Below the pieces are notes generated by a model that saw only the letters and a program-made list of their open reading frames with translations, had not been told where the DNA came from and did not search any database. 64,000 nt of DNA from Nocardia testacea NBRC 100365. Its GTDB lineage: Bacteria > Actinomycetota > Actinomycetes > Mycobacteriales > Mycobacteriaceae. The stretch is taken from contig NZ_BAGJ01000088.1 of the NCBI RefSeq assembly GCF_000308775.1, positions 1 to 64,000 on the forward strand, written 5' to 3'. A program made the translations under genes and the position numbers. Of this stretch, positions 24,268 through 33,422 are shown in pieces; positions within the stretch are counted from its first letter, which is position 1, and every line of letters starts with the position of its first letter.

Positions 24268-26055
24268 TCAGGGTGTCGGTGCGCCCGCGGCGGTGGTGGT
24301 CTGCTGCGGGGTCGTGCTCGGCCGGGGTGTCTCCGAGCTGCTGTTCACCGCGACCTGCGGGGGTGTGGGACGGGTGGCCACCGGCGGAGTCGTCACTTCC
24401 GGAGTGGCCACGACGGTGCCCGGCTCCGTCGCCTCCGGCGTGGTGCCCGGCTGCTCCGTGGTGGTCTCGGTGGTCGTCGGCGCCGTGGTCGTCGGCGCCG
24501 TGGTCGTGGGATCGGTCGTGGTCGCCGGGCCGGTCGTGGTCGGGGTACCGGTCGCCGGCTGCGTGGTCACCGGGGTGGTGCCGCTCGTCGTCGGCACGGC
24601 CGTGGTGCCGGTGGCCGCTCCGCCGGTCGTGGGTTCGGTCGTGGTCTCCGCCGCCGCCCGGTAGGCGTCGTCGAGGTCTTCGGCGGTCGGGGCCGACTTC
24701 GTGTCCACCGGTTCGCCGGCCTGCGCCTGCTTCGCCAGATGGGTGAGCCAGGCCGCCGCGTACTCGGCGGAGGTGAGCGTTTTGCCGTTACCGGGGTCGG
24801 CGTCACGCCAGTAATCGAAGTGGTGACCGGTGGCGTTGGGGCCGAGGGTGAGATTGTAGGGGTCGGACAGGATCACCGGGATGGTGTTCTGGTTGGTGAC
24901 GATCAGGCCGACGATCTCGTTGAGGACCTTCTGCGGCAGGTAGGCCAGCGGGGACATCTGATCGGTCGAGATGGCGTCCGCCGGCGCCGGCGTGGTGGTC
25001 TTGCCGGGTTCGTAGGCGGGATCCGAGACCCGCAGCAACACCTCGAGGAAGGTTTCGTCACTGGCCATCCAGTTGGGCTGCGACTGGATATCGGCCAGTG
25101 CCAGCAGCGCGACCCGGCTGAGGACCACCGCGACATCCTGCCCGGTGGCGGGCGTGAGGCCTTCCCGTTCGAGGGCGTCGACGTTCATCTGCCGCGCCAC
25201 ATTGACCACCAGTTGCAGCAGCGCGATATTATCCGGCGCCGCGCAGGTGAGGTCGCCGTCGGAGCAGAAGGAGGCGATCTTGCCGTTCAGCGCGCCGAAA
25301 TCGCCGCTGGTCCCGGCCACCGCACCCCGACCGGGGACCGGGGTGCCGCCGTTCTGGTAGAGCTGATCGAAATTGTCCGGGTTGCCGTACGGGTTCTCGG
25401 CGCCGGGGAACGGCCCGTCGCCGGCCGAACGGCCGGAGTCGGCGAGGATGACCACACCGGTGACCTTGCCGGGGTCGACGATCGCGTAGCCGCCGTCCTG
25501 CTGCTCCTGGTGACCGATCTCCATCGCCACTCGCCGCACCACATCGGCGCCTTCGCTGTACCCGACGATCGCGAACTCCGTGTCCGGGCATGCCTGGGCG
25601 ATCTCCCGCATCACCTGCTGGGTATTGGCGACTCCGGTGGTGACGGCGTCCTCGTAGGTGGCCATGTTCGCGGGGTAGGCGATGTAGACGGCGGCATACG
25701 AACCCGCGTCCACATCATCGGCCGGGGCGTTGACCACCGGGTCGACCCATTCGCTGCTGTGATCGCCCGACAGCGCGGCGGGCAGCGGGTTGCCGTTCGC
25801 GTCCACCAGCAGTTTCGTGGTGCCCTCGGCCGGTGTGTCGCCGCGTCCCGCGACCGAGATGGTGACCATATCGTGGCACTCGGTGACCGACGCCTTCAGC
25901 TGTGTATCGGCGTGCTGGGCCGGTGCGGTCACCGAGTAGGCCGCGGCCACCGCCGCCGCCAGGCCGAGACCGGCGGGGGCCGCGATCGCCGCGGCGAGCC
26001 GGTGCTGTGCCAGGTAGGTGCGGGCGCGCACCAGGTGATCACTTCGGAAAGCCAT
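24268..26055 (-). CDS. secreted cutinase-family esterase with Thr/Pro-rich tail
   Basis: A 595-residue exported protein. After a signal sequence or anchor (residues 16-45, LAAAIAAPAGLGLAAAVAAA), the alpha/beta-hydrolase domain has GYSEGADVV as the nucleophile elbow (GxSxG) and DPGKVTGVVILADSGR downstream; the family acid and His are probably in the DNIALLQLV to GHHFDYWRD region. About residues 475-595 are a low-complexity stretch of Thr, Pro, Ala and Gly (TTTTEPTTGGA-like), likely a glycosylated or wall-spanning stalk. Mycobacterial relatives hydrolyse lipids and polyester cutin analogues, including mycolate esters. ATG 26055 follows a GGAG site by 8 nt. Confidence 0.82.
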   Translation of the reverse strand: MAFRSDHLVRARTYLAQHRLAAAIAAPAGLGLAAAVAAAYSVTAPAQHADTQLKASVTECHDMVTISVAGRGDTPAEGTTKLLVDANGNPLPAALSGDHSSEWVDPVVNAPADDVDAGSYAAVYIAYPANMATYEDAVTTGVANTQQVMREIAQACPDTEFAIVGYSEGADVVRRVAMEIGHQEQQDGGYAIVDPGKVTGVVILADSGRSAGDGPFPGAENPYGNPDNFDQLYQNGGTPVPGRGAVAGTSGDFGALNGKIASFCSDGDLTCAAPDNIALLQLVVNVARQMNVDALEREGLTPATGQDVAVVLSRVALLALADIQSQPNWMASDETFLEVLLRVSDPAYEPGKTTTPAPADAISTDQMSPLAYLPQKVLNEIVGLIVTNQNTIPVILSDPYNLTLGPNATGHHFDYWRDADPGNGKTLTSAEYAAAWLTHLAKQAQAGEPVDTKSAPTAEDLDDAYRAAAETTTEPTTGGAATGTTAVPTTSGTTPVTTQPATGTPTTTGPATTTDPTTTAPTTTAPTTTETTTEQPGTTPEATEPGTVVATPEVTTPPVATRPTPPQVAVNSSSETPRPSTTPQQTTTAAGAPTP

Positions 26056-26157
26056 GTCCCGAGCTCCATTCGACTGCTGGTAAATGGACGGACAGGCCCC
26101 CCGACGGGCCATTGCGTCACCGGAGAAGTCGCGGCCCGGGTGCGCGGCGTTACGGTC

Positions 26158-27756
26158 TCACTTCGGGTCCAGTGCCCCCTGGTGGTAGCTCACCGACGGG
26201 CTCCACAGGAAGAAACTGTCGATCCCCGTCCGGTAGGTCGCATCGATCTGCGCTCTGACCTGGGCGTCTCCATAGTCCGCTCCGAGACTGAAGTCCTGCA
26301 GCCACGGGATCACCGTCGCGTTCGTGCCCTTGGTCACGGCCTGGAAGTCACGCAGCGCGGCCGCCACGATGTCGTAGGGCTGGTTGTTCGGATCGGCGAC
26401 CCCGTACTCCCCGGCGTTCCAGTGCGAGGGATAGATCATCGGCGCCACGAAATCCACCTGCTGCGCGATGAGGGGGATGTCCTGGGCGATCTGGTCGGGC
26501 CGGGAGGCGGCGATACCGTAGACCGCCGCGCTGAGATGCGCACCGGCGGTGTGCACCGGTTCCCGGGCCTGCCCCAGGAAGCCGGCGACGGCGCGGGTCG
26601 CCGGACCGGTGAGCCCCGGGAATCTCATACTCGACAGACTGCCGTCGGGCCGGCGGACGTAGTCGTACATGACTCCGTCGAAGCCGAGTTCGGCGGCCTC
26701 GACAGCGAGCGCGATGTTGTAGGCACGCACCTCGGGATGGGCGAAATTGGTGAACGCGATGGCGCCGTAGTGGCTGGAATAGGGCTGACCGGCCGGATTC
26801 TGGACCACCCAGTCGGGCCGCTGATTGTGCCAGGCCCAGCCGGCCAGGGTGGGATCGCGGAAGGCCACGATCCGGCCGACCACCTGCACTCCCATCTCGT
26901 GCAGCTGCCGCAGCGCGTCGCGGGCCCGGTAGATCGGAGTGGCGGCGCCGGTGCTGCGGGCCAGCGGGACCTGTGAGTCGTAGCCGACGACGCCGTCCTC
27001 GTCCTTGATATCGAGCTGGACCGTATCGATGAGGCCCTGCCTGGCCATGTCCAGCACCGACTCGCGCATCCCGTCGTGCGACCAGGCGTGGGCGGTGACG
27101 TGCACCGCCCGCATCCGTGGCAGATCGATACCCGCGGCCGGCGGCCGGCGCGTCTCGTTACCCGCCGCGTCCGCGGCGACCACCGCGGAACCGGAGGGAT
27201 GGTGGGGCAGCCGGATCTCGAAGCTGCCGTCGGGGCCGGGGGTGACCTGCTGATTGCCGATGGACACGCGCACGGCGTCGGGAGCCCGCCCGCGAACCGT
27301 GACGGGGTCGCGGTAGGAGCCCACGGCCGGCGGTGGCGCCAGGTCGAGGGCCGGGGCCGTGGTGTCGACGGTGAACGTCGCCGACACGGCGGGTTCGTCG
27401 CGCAACCACCCGAAAGGTCCGCCGACCGGTATCCGAGCCGTGAAGGTGTGCTCGCCGTCGCCCAAGCCCTCCGGTTGGTAGATCACCGAGGTGCCCTCCA
27501 CGCGGCCGGTGACCGTGCCTCCGTCCACGGCGAGTTCCACCACCCGCGGGTCGTGCCCGGTGGCGTCCACTCGGAGCATGAGGTCGTTCAGGGCGGCGGC
27601 GCCGACCGGACCCGGCGGTAGACCGCTCAGCGGTAGGGCGGGAGCGGGTGAACGACCGGCCCCGACACCGACCGCGACCAGCAGGACTGCCAGGACGACA
27701 CCGAAGGCCGAGACCACCAACCGTTTACGATCGGCGCCCCGGAACCGCATGAGCAC
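26158..27756 (-). CDS. secreted putative glycoside hydrolase (DUF4015-type)
   Basis: A 532-residue protein with an N-terminal membrane segment (residues 14-34), an Ig-like or bacterial beta-sandwich region (about 40-205), and a C-terminal TIM-barrel of the DUF4015 putative glycoside-hydrolase family. Family landmarks are DTVQLDIKDEDGVVGYDS, GVQVVGRIVAFRDP, FDGVMYDYVRRPDG, DFVAPMIYPSHWNAGEYG and IPWLQDFSLG. Asp residues in VQLDIKDEDG and VMYDYVR are candidate catalytic acids. It is exported or membrane-anchored and likely acts on a wall or extracellular polysaccharide. The start is GTG 27756, 10 nt after a GGGAG site. It shares its promoter region with a divergent deacetylase lipoprotein. Confidence 0.8.
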   Translation of the reverse strand: MLMRFRGADRKRLVVSAFGVVLAVLLVAVGVGAGRSPAPALPLSGLPPGPVGAAALNDLMLRVDATGHDPRVVELAVDGGTVTGRVEGTSVIYQPEGLGDGEHTFTARIPVGGPFGWLRDEPAVSATFTVDTTAPALDLAPPPAVGSYRDPVTVRGRAPDAVRVSIGNQQVTPGPDGSFEIRLPHHPSGSAVVAADAAGNETRRPPAAGIDLPRMRAVHVTAHAWSHDGMRESVLDMARQGLIDTVQLDIKDEDGVVGYDSQVPLARSTGAATPIYRARDALRQLHEMGVQVVGRIVAFRDPTLAGWAWHNQRPDWVVQNPAGQPYSSHYGAIAFTNFAHPEVRAYNIALAVEAAELGFDGVMYDYVRRPDGSLSSMRFPGLTGPATRAVAGFLGQAREPVHTAGAHLSAAVYGIAASRPDQIAQDIPLIAQQVDFVAPMIYPSHWNAGEYGVADPNNQPYDIVAAALRDFQAVTKGTNATVIPWLQDFSLGADYGDAQVRAQIDATYRTGIDSFFLWSPSVSYHQGALDPK

Positions 27757-27869
27757 AACGCATCAACTCCCACGAACAACTGTCCCGTCAATATGGACAG
27801 ATCGCGGCCCGCTCAATCTCTTTCCCGGAGACGGGACGTAAATCGTTGTCGGCACGTAACATTCGGGCG

Positions 27870-28886
27870 ATGGTGCGGTTCCCGGGAGCAGTCGTACGGG
27901 CGGTCGTGGCGGCGGTGGTGTGCGCGGCGGCCGCTGCCTGCGGGGGAACCCCGGGGGCGCAACCGCAGACCACCCCGGCGGCCGCACAGCCGCCGCCGGT
28001 GACCACCCCGCCCTCGCCCGACCCGGCGGCCGTGGGCGCCGACGAACTCGGCGCGGTCCCGATCCTGATGTACCACCAGCTCGCGCCGCGGCCGGGCGGC
28101 GAATACGACCAGACGCCCGCCGAGTTCCGCGGCGAACTCGACCGGCTGTACCGGGAGGGATACCGGCCGATCACCGCCGCGCAGTACGCCGCGGGAGCAG
28201 TGGACATCCCGGCGGGAACCCATCCCGTGGTGCTCACCTTCGACGACTCCACCACCGGCCAGTTGCGGTTCACCCCGGAGGGCGCGCCCGCGCCGGACTG
28301 CGCGGTGGCGGTCCTGGAGGAGTTCGCGGCGCGGCATCCGGACTTCCCCGCTCGCGCCACCTTCTACGTCACCGACGATGCCTTCGGCGGCGATCCGCGC
28401 GCCCTGCCGTGGCTGGCCGCCCACGGCTACGAGATCGGCGCGCACACCGCGACCCATCAGGATCTCGGTGCGCTGGACGCCGCGGGCGTGCAACGGGAAC
28501 TGGCGCAGAACGTGCGGACGATCGGTGCCGCCGCTCCGGGCACCGTGGTGCGCACCATGGCCCTGCCGCTGGGCTCGTCCCCGGCCGACCCCGCGCTCGC
28601 CCTCGCCGGGAGCTGGGGCGGCACCGGCTACCGGTTCGAGGCCGCGATGCTGGTCGGTGCGAATCCCGCGCCCTCACCGTTCGGCGCGGTCGACCCGGCC
28701 GCGGTCCCGCGGATCCGGTCCGGTCTCGGCCGGGTGCCGTTCGACTCCGCCTACTGGCTAGACGAACTCGCGGCGAATCCAAGCCTTCGCTTCACCTCCG
28801 ACGGCGACCCGCGGCGGATCTCGTTTCCCCGTGCCGCGGCCGGTGGGCTCGCCCCGCGCTGGGCCGGGCGAGCCGCGCCGTACTGA
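27870..28886 (+). CDS. polysaccharide deacetylase lipoprotein
   Basis: A 338-residue exported NodB-fold deacetylase. The signal peptide ends in a lipobox (AAAAACGG), predicting lipidation on Cys near residue 28, followed by a Pro/Thr-rich linker (TTPAAAQPPPVTTPPSPDP). The catalytic domain has PILMYHQLAPR, the LTFDDSTTGQ motif with its Asp pair, and the HTATHQDL His motif. It should remove acetyl groups from peptidoglycan or a surface glycan at the outside of the membrane. The gene is divergent from the DUF4015-type hydrolase. I chose ATG 27870; a TTG at 27846 and a GTG at 27873 are alternatives and no strong ribosome site decides. Confidence 0.82.
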   Translation: MVRFPGAVVRAVVAAVVCAAAAACGGTPGAQPQTTPAAAQPPPVTTPPSPDPAAVGADELGAVPILMYHQLAPRPGGEYDQTPAEFRGELDRLYREGYRPITAAQYAAGAVDIPAGTHPVVLTFDDSTTGQLRFTPEGAPAPDCAVAVLEEFAARHPDFPARATFYVTDDAFGGDPRALPWLAAHGYEIGAHTATHQDLGALDAAGVQRELAQNVRTIGAAAPGTVVRTMALPLGSSPADPALALAGSWGGTGYRFEAAMLVGANPAPSPFGAVDPAAVPRIRSGLGRVPFDSAYWLDELAANPSLRFTSDGDPRRISFPRAAAGGLAPRWAGRAAPY

Positions 28887-29061
28887 CGGGCGGGGAGCGT
28901 ACCGCACACGATCGGGTACCCCCGGGCGCAGCGCGGAGTGGGTCGTCGGTGCCTCCTTGGGCCGCAGTGCCTTTCGGCCGCGGGGGTCGGCCGCGGTCGG
29001 GAGGCGTGTGCCCTACCGCTCGGCTTCCTGCCGGTCTCGGCGTGTGCTTCCCGGATCACGG

Positions 29062-29997
29062 TCACAAACCTGTTCGATGTGGCTGTCGTGGCGATTCCGC
29101 TCCGCTGCCGGCGTAGTCGTGTCGTTCAGCGCCGATGCTGTTCAGTTCGGCCACGTCGGCATCGGAGAGGATAAGGCCCGCGCCGGTGATGTTCTCACGC
29201 AGATGCGCTGCCGACGAGGTGCCGGGGATGAGCAGGATGTTCGGTGCGCGCTGCAGCAACCAGGCCAGCGCGACGGACATCGGTGTGGCGCCCAGTCGGG
29301 CGGCGACCTTCGAGAGCGTTTCCGACTGCAGCGGTGTGAAGCCGCCGAGCGGGAAGAACGGCACGTAGGCGATGTCGTCGGCGGCGAGGCGGTCGATGAG
29401 GTCGTCGTCGTGACGATGGGCGAGGTTGTACATGTTCTGCACGCAGACGATCGGAGCGATGGCCCGTGCCTCGGCGACCTGTTCCTCGGTGGCGTTGCTG
29501 ACCCCGAGGTGACGGATCAGGCCCTGCTGCCGGAGTTCGACGAGTGTTTCGAATGCTTCGGCGAGCGGCCCGGGCCGAGGCCCTTCGGCGTCACCCATAC
29601 GCATGTTGACCAGGTCGAGTACTTCGACACCGAGGCGCCGGAGGTTCTGGTGTACCTGCTTGCGTAGGTCTTCGGGCCGTCGTGCCGGAGGCCAGCCGCC
29701 CCGGGAGTCCCGGCCGGCGCCGACCTTGGTGGCGATGAACAGGGGCTCCGGGTAGGGGTGCAGCGCTTCACGGATCAGCTCGTTGGTGATGTACGGCCCA
29801 TAGGCGTCACTGGTGTCGATGTGTGTGATGCCGAGGTCGACGACCTCGCGCAGCACGGCCAGGGCCTCGTCTCGATCGGCGGGCGGTCCCATGACCCAGG
29901 GCCCCGCGAGCTGCATGGCGCCGTAACCGAACCGGGTGATGGTGGTGTCGCCCAGATCCCGGGTACCGCCGGGGAGGGAGGTGGTGGGTGTGTTCAC
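29062..29997 (-). CDS. aldo/keto reductase
   Basis: A 311-residue TIM-barrel reductase. FGYGAMQLAGPWVMG opens the barrel; the catalytic tetrad is Asp in THIDTSDAYGP, the Tyr next to it, Lys in FIATKVGAGR, and a His normally in the position of LVNMRMGDAEG, which is Asn-Met here, so the tetrad may be incomplete. ITVQNMYN- and IPGTSSAAHLRENITGAG-like segments bind NADPH. GTG 29997 has AGGAAAGG 6 nt upstream. No signal peptide. It is followed by 257 nt without a gene. The substrate is unknown; general aldehyde or ketone reduction is likely. Confidence 0.83.
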   Translation of the reverse strand: MNTPTTSLPGGTRDLGDTTITRFGYGAMQLAGPWVMGPPADRDEALAVLREVVDLGITHIDTSDAYGPYITNELIREALHPYPEPLFIATKVGAGRDSRGGWPPARRPEDLRKQVHQNLRRLGVEVLDLVNMRMGDAEGPRPGPLAEAFETLVELRQQGLIRHLGVSNATEEQVAEARAIAPIVCVQNMYNLAHRHDDDLIDRLAADDIAYVPFFPLGGFTPLQSETLSKVAARLGATPMSVALAWLLQRAPNILLIPGTSSAAHLRENITGAGLILSDADVAELNSIGAERHDYAGSGAESPRQPHRTGL

Positions 29998-30255
29998 GGA
30001 GTGCCTTTCCTCCTGTAGCGGAGGCGCTTCCGGCCTCCCCGCACGATTATCGGAGAGCTACTTCTTCCCGGGGAGTAGGCACTCGAAAGTGCGTAAGCCA
30101 CCTACAGGTGCGATGTGAGGTGGGCGCCGACGCAGGACTCCGAAACGGCATTCGCTGTTGCCGCGGGAACCGGCTCGGCCGCACCGACACGCCCCGGAAT
30201 ATCGGACCGGCACCCCGTCGGTGCCCGCCGCGCCATCTTCGTGGCCGGCCGGCCC

Positions 30256-30453
30256 TCAGTCCGGGAGCCGGCGCATCTCCAGCACGGTGAGCCCGAGATT
30301 GTCGATCCGGGCCAGGACTGCGCGGACCCCGGTCGGGTCGGTGACAGCTCCCGACAGCACAGTCGTGCCGTGATCGCGATCGCCGTCGAGTTCCGGGAAG
30401 GCGGCCAGCGCGCGCTCGGAGAGTTCGCCGTCGATGGTGAACTGGTATCGCAT
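30256..30453 (-). CDS. 65-aa protein, target of the TCAyC-N7-GGTGA regulon
   Basis: A short acidic protein (MRYQFTIDGELSERALAAFP, then a Gly-Asp loop, HGTTVLSGAVTDPTGV, and an RAVLARIDNLGLTVLEMRRL end). It alternates predicted strands and helices like a small ferredoxin-like or ACT-type domain. ATG 30453 has GGAGAC 7 nt upstream. A copy of the shared 17-bp dyad and a -10-like CACACT lie upstream at the same spacing as for the other regulon members. I do not recognise its function. The position next to the LuxR gene and the shared motif make it a probable stress-regulon member. Confidence 0.65.
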   Translation of the reverse strand: MRYQFTIDGELSERALAAFPELDGDRDHGTTVLSGAVTDPTGVRAVLARIDNLGLTVLEMRRLPD

Positions 30454-30508
30454 CGCCGTCTCCTGACTTCCGGACCGGTTCGACGGTGGTGCCGTCGCAG
30501 CGAATTCG

Positions 30509-30554
30509 AGTGTGCGCCGGTCACGCGGGGCGGCGCATCGTCCGCACCGGGTGA
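30509..30554 (-). promoter_or_regulatory. regulon site A: dyad plus -10 box for the 65-aa gene
   Basis: The dyad TCGTCCGCACCGGGTGA is at 30538-30554 (minus strand reading TCACCCGGTGCGGACGA). A -10-like CACACT lies at 30514-30509, 23 nt beyond the dyad, 55 nt before the ATG of the 65-aa gene. Confidence 0.5.
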
Positions 30555-30566
30555 ACCCGGCCCGCT

Positions 30567-33200
30567 TCAGAGCAGACCGGTGCGGCGCGCTTCCTGCAGG
30601 GTCTCCATCCGGGAGTTGGTGCCGAGTTTGGCGTAGATCCCGCGCATATGGGTCTTCACGGTGTTGATGGAGACACCGAGGTCATCGGCGATGTGCTGGG
30701 TGGTCCGGCCGGAGGGCAGCTGGCGCAGGATCGTCAGCTCGGTCGCGGTGAGCGCGGGATGGCCGGCCCGCCGGTGGGCCTGATGGCCGGCGCGTACCGA
30801 ATCGGCGAACGCGCTGCGATGCCCGAAGCAGCCCGCGTAGTAGTCGAGCAATTCGATGGTGCCCGGCACATCGAAGAACGGCCGGGTGATGCGGTGGGTT
30901 GCGGCGATGCACAGGCCGTTGTCCACGGCTTCGCGGGTCTTGGAATCATTGCCCAGCTGGTGGTGGGCGCGGGCGTAGAGCAGCCAGCCGGTCAGCTGGG
31001 TGACCGGGTGCAGGTTCGGGGTGCCCGTCAGCAGCGGCTCGACCTGCAGTACGACACCGTGGTGGTTACCGGAGGCCGCGGTGAGGGCCGCGCCGGACAG
31101 CACGGTGTCGGGGGTGCGGCCCAGCACGGTACGGGCGCGTTCGGTGAGATGTTGCGCGGTGGCGGTTTCACCCGCCTCCAGCAATGCCCATACCGCGGCG
31201 CCGACCAGACCTCCGCTCAGCGCGGGCGGCGGATCGGCGTCCAGCAGGCGGCCGATACTGCGGCGCAGCCGTTCCGCGGCGGCGCCCCGGTCGGTCGAAT
31301 GCCGGCAGTCCAGCAGGCTGCCCACCACATGCGGGAGCCAGCCGGCCACCGGACCCGGCGTACCGTCGCGCCGGATGTGCTCGGCGCACAGAATCCGGAT
31401 GTGCCCCGGCTGCGGTTCGGTGCCCTGCAGATAGGCGCCGTAGGCCTCGAGGGCGGTGGCGTGCACGGTTTCCGGCAGGTCCAGCAGATCGTGGTCGCGG
31501 GCGATGGCGCAGGCCCGTTCGGCGCGCTGGCGCATGGTCGTGATCGATCCGGCCAGGCCCGCGGTGACCGCCAGCCTGGTCACCGCGATGAGCCGGAGCC
31601 GGGGATGGCAGCGGGACCGGGTGCGGCTCAGCGCGATCCGTAGTCGTTCCTCGCCGCGGCCCAGTTCACCGCGCAACGCCAGCGCGGTGCCGGTGGTCAC
31701 CGCGAGGTAGCCGTCCAGGTCGGGTCGGTCGGCGGGCGGCATCCGGTCGGGGAACACACCGGTTTCGGTGGCGCTGCCTGTCGCCACCGCCAGTTCCGCG
31801 TCCACCGCGGTGGTCAGGGCCTCGAGCCGGTGCGGTCCCGCCAGTGAGAGCGGATCGTCGTCGGCGAGCAGCCGGGCACTGTCACGGTAGGCCTGCGCCG
31901 AACCGCTGTCCCCGTGCAGCAGCGCGTCGGTGACCTGCAACAACCGCAGATACGGGTCGGCCAGGACGTCGGGGGCGGTATCGGCCAGCGAATCGAACAG
32001 CGCCGCACCGTCCCCGGCGAACACCAGGGCCAGCGCGTGCTCGGCGAGGAAGCCGGCCAGCGGCCGATGATCGGCCACGGTGAGCAGATGGGGCAGCGCG
32101 GCGCGCAGTTCACCGGCCGACATCAGCTGACGCGCGGCGCGCAGCCGCAGGTCCGAGCACAGGTCGGCGCCGAGCCGGTTCGCTTCGGCGAGGAAATACG
32201 CGCGCAGCATCGGGTGGTAGGTGTGCCAGACCTTGCCGCCGCGGGTCAGCGAGGTCATCGGGAAATTGATCCGGTCCAGTTCGTAGAGCAGATGCGCCGC
32301 ACCGCCGCCGACCATGGCGTCGGCCAGTTCCTCGGTGAACTCGTCCGGGATGCTGGTGCAGGTCAGGAATTGGCGCAAAGCCGGGGACAGGGTGTCGATG
32401 AGCTCGCCCACCAGTAGATCGGTGAAGGCGTGCGGCGGCCGGGCCAGCGCGGTCAGGGCGTCGCGGTACTCGCCGTCGTGGGCGGCGAGATAGATCGCCG
32501 CGATCCGGACCAGCGCGGCCCACCCCTGGGTGAGCGACATCAGCGTGCCCAGTGACTCCGGGTCCAGTGCGCAACCGTGTTCGGCGCACAGGCCGGCGGC
32601 CTCCTCCGGCGACAATGCCAGGTCCGGGCCGCTCCACCGGGTCAGCCGGGAGTGTAGTTCCAGCAGATGCCACCGGATCGGCGGCTCGAAGCGGGCGCAC
32701 ACCACGGTCGTCACCGTCGGCGGCGTGTACTGCAGGAAGTATTCGAGCCCGGCCAGCGCGAGCGGGTCGGTGATCAGGTGGGCGTCGTCGATCACCAGCA
32801 CGGTGGGCGTGGAATCGTCGGCCAGCGAGGCGATCACCGCCTCGGCCTCACCGACCCCCGCCGCGGGCTGTCCGGTGCCCGGCCCGGAACTGCCCAGCCG
32901 TGCGCGCAGCTCCGCCCACAGCGCGGTCTGCTCGCGAACCGTGACCCACGCGATGCGCGTGTCGTTATGAGTGCGTGGCAGCCGCTCGGCGGCCCAGTCC
33001 GCGACGGCCACTGTTTTGCCGACCCCCACCGCGCCGCAGATCAGCAGGACTCCGCCGGTGCCGCCGTCGACCACCGCATCCAGCACCGCGTGCAATCGTG
33101 GCCGCGACACGGGCGTGAAGGGGAACACCGGGATGGGTGAGCGGGCCCGGGCCCGCGATACCGAGCGGCCCGTCAGATCCAGTGTTGGCGAAGTGGTCAC
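30567..33200 (-). CDS. large LuxR-family (MalT/LAL-like) ATPase regulator
   Basis: An 877-residue regulator with three parts. The N-terminal NTPase has Walker A GAVGVGKTVAVAD near residue 60 and Walker B TVLVIDDAHLI near 135, and a sensor-like ARFEPP segment. The middle, about residues 230-790, is helical and TPR-like. The C-terminal LuxR helix-turn-helix (about 810-877) is LTATELTILRQLPSGRTTQHIADDLGVSINTVKTHMRGIYAKLGTN. This is the STAND/MalT architecture, activated by a ligand plus ATP. GTG 33200 has GGGAGG 5 nt upstream; an earlier TTG-type start would lie inside the leader. It is divergent from the SHOCT-AI-2E operon and is the only regulator inside the regulon block, so it is the leading candidate for the 17-bp dyad. 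Confidence 0.88.
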   Translation of the reverse strand: MTTSPTLDLTGRSVSRARARSPIPVFPFTPVSRPRLHAVLDAVVDGGTGGVLLICGAVGVGKTVAVADWAAERLPRTHNDTRIAWVTVREQTALWAELRARLGSSGPGTGQPAAGVGEAEAVIASLADDSTPTVLVIDDAHLITDPLALAGLEYFLQYTPPTVTTVVCARFEPPIRWHLLELHSRLTRWSGPDLALSPEEAAGLCAEHGCALDPESLGTLMSLTQGWAALVRIAAIYLAAHDGEYRDALTALARPPHAFTDLLVGELIDTLSPALRQFLTCTSIPDEFTEELADAMVGGGAAHLLYELDRINFPMTSLTRGGKVWHTYHPMLRAYFLAEANRLGADLCSDLRLRAARQLMSAGELRAALPHLLTVADHRPLAGFLAEHALALVFAGDGAALFDSLADTAPDVLADPYLRLLQVTDALLHGDSGSAQAYRDSARLLADDDPLSLAGPHRLEALTTAVDAELAVATGSATETGVFPDRMPPADRPDLDGYLAVTTGTALALRGELGRGEERLRIALSRTRSRCHPRLRLIAVTRLAVTAGLAGSITTMRQRAERACAIARDHDLLDLPETVHATALEAYGAYLQGTEPQPGHIRILCAEHIRRDGTPGPVAGWLPHVVGSLLDCRHSTDRGAAAERLRRSIGRLLDADPPPALSGGLVGAAVWALLEAGETATAQHLTERARTVLGRTPDTVLSGAALTAASGNHHGVVLQVEPLLTGTPNLHPVTQLTGWLLYARAHHQLGNDSKTREAVDNGLCIAATHRITRPFFDVPGTIELLDYYAGCFGHRSAFADSVRAGHQAHRRAGHPALTATELTILRQLPSGRTTQHIADDLGVSINTVKTHMRGIYAKLGTNSRMETLQEARRTGLL

Positions 33201-33322
33201 GGTGCCTCCCGAAGACGTCGTCCGAAACAGCACTAGCACGCACTCGGCCGCAGCCTACCGGAGCGAAGAGGGCATCCAGCCGGTCGTGAACCAACCTGTT
33301 ACCAGGGCGTATCCGGGTGAAA

Positions 33323-33368
33323 TCATCCGCATCGGGTGAGCCCGGTGGCCCGGTGGCAGCCCTAGCGT
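33323..33368 (+). promoter_or_regulatory. regulon site B: dyad plus TAGCGT box for the SHOCT/AI-2E operon
   Basis: TCATCCGCATCGGGTGA (33323-33339) is followed 23 nt later by TAGCGT (33363-33368) in the context CCTAGCGTGG. An extra GGGTGA half-site is at 33315-33320. The start codon is 54 nt further on. Confidence 0.6.
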
Positions 33369-33422
33369 GGACAGGTCGCCGGCACCGGGGACTCCTGTAT
33401 CCGCAAGCGAACGAGGTGTGCC

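Noticed and set aside
32552..33140. Plus-strand frames inside the LuxR gene
   Set aside because: They are antisense shadows of a well-supported regulator.
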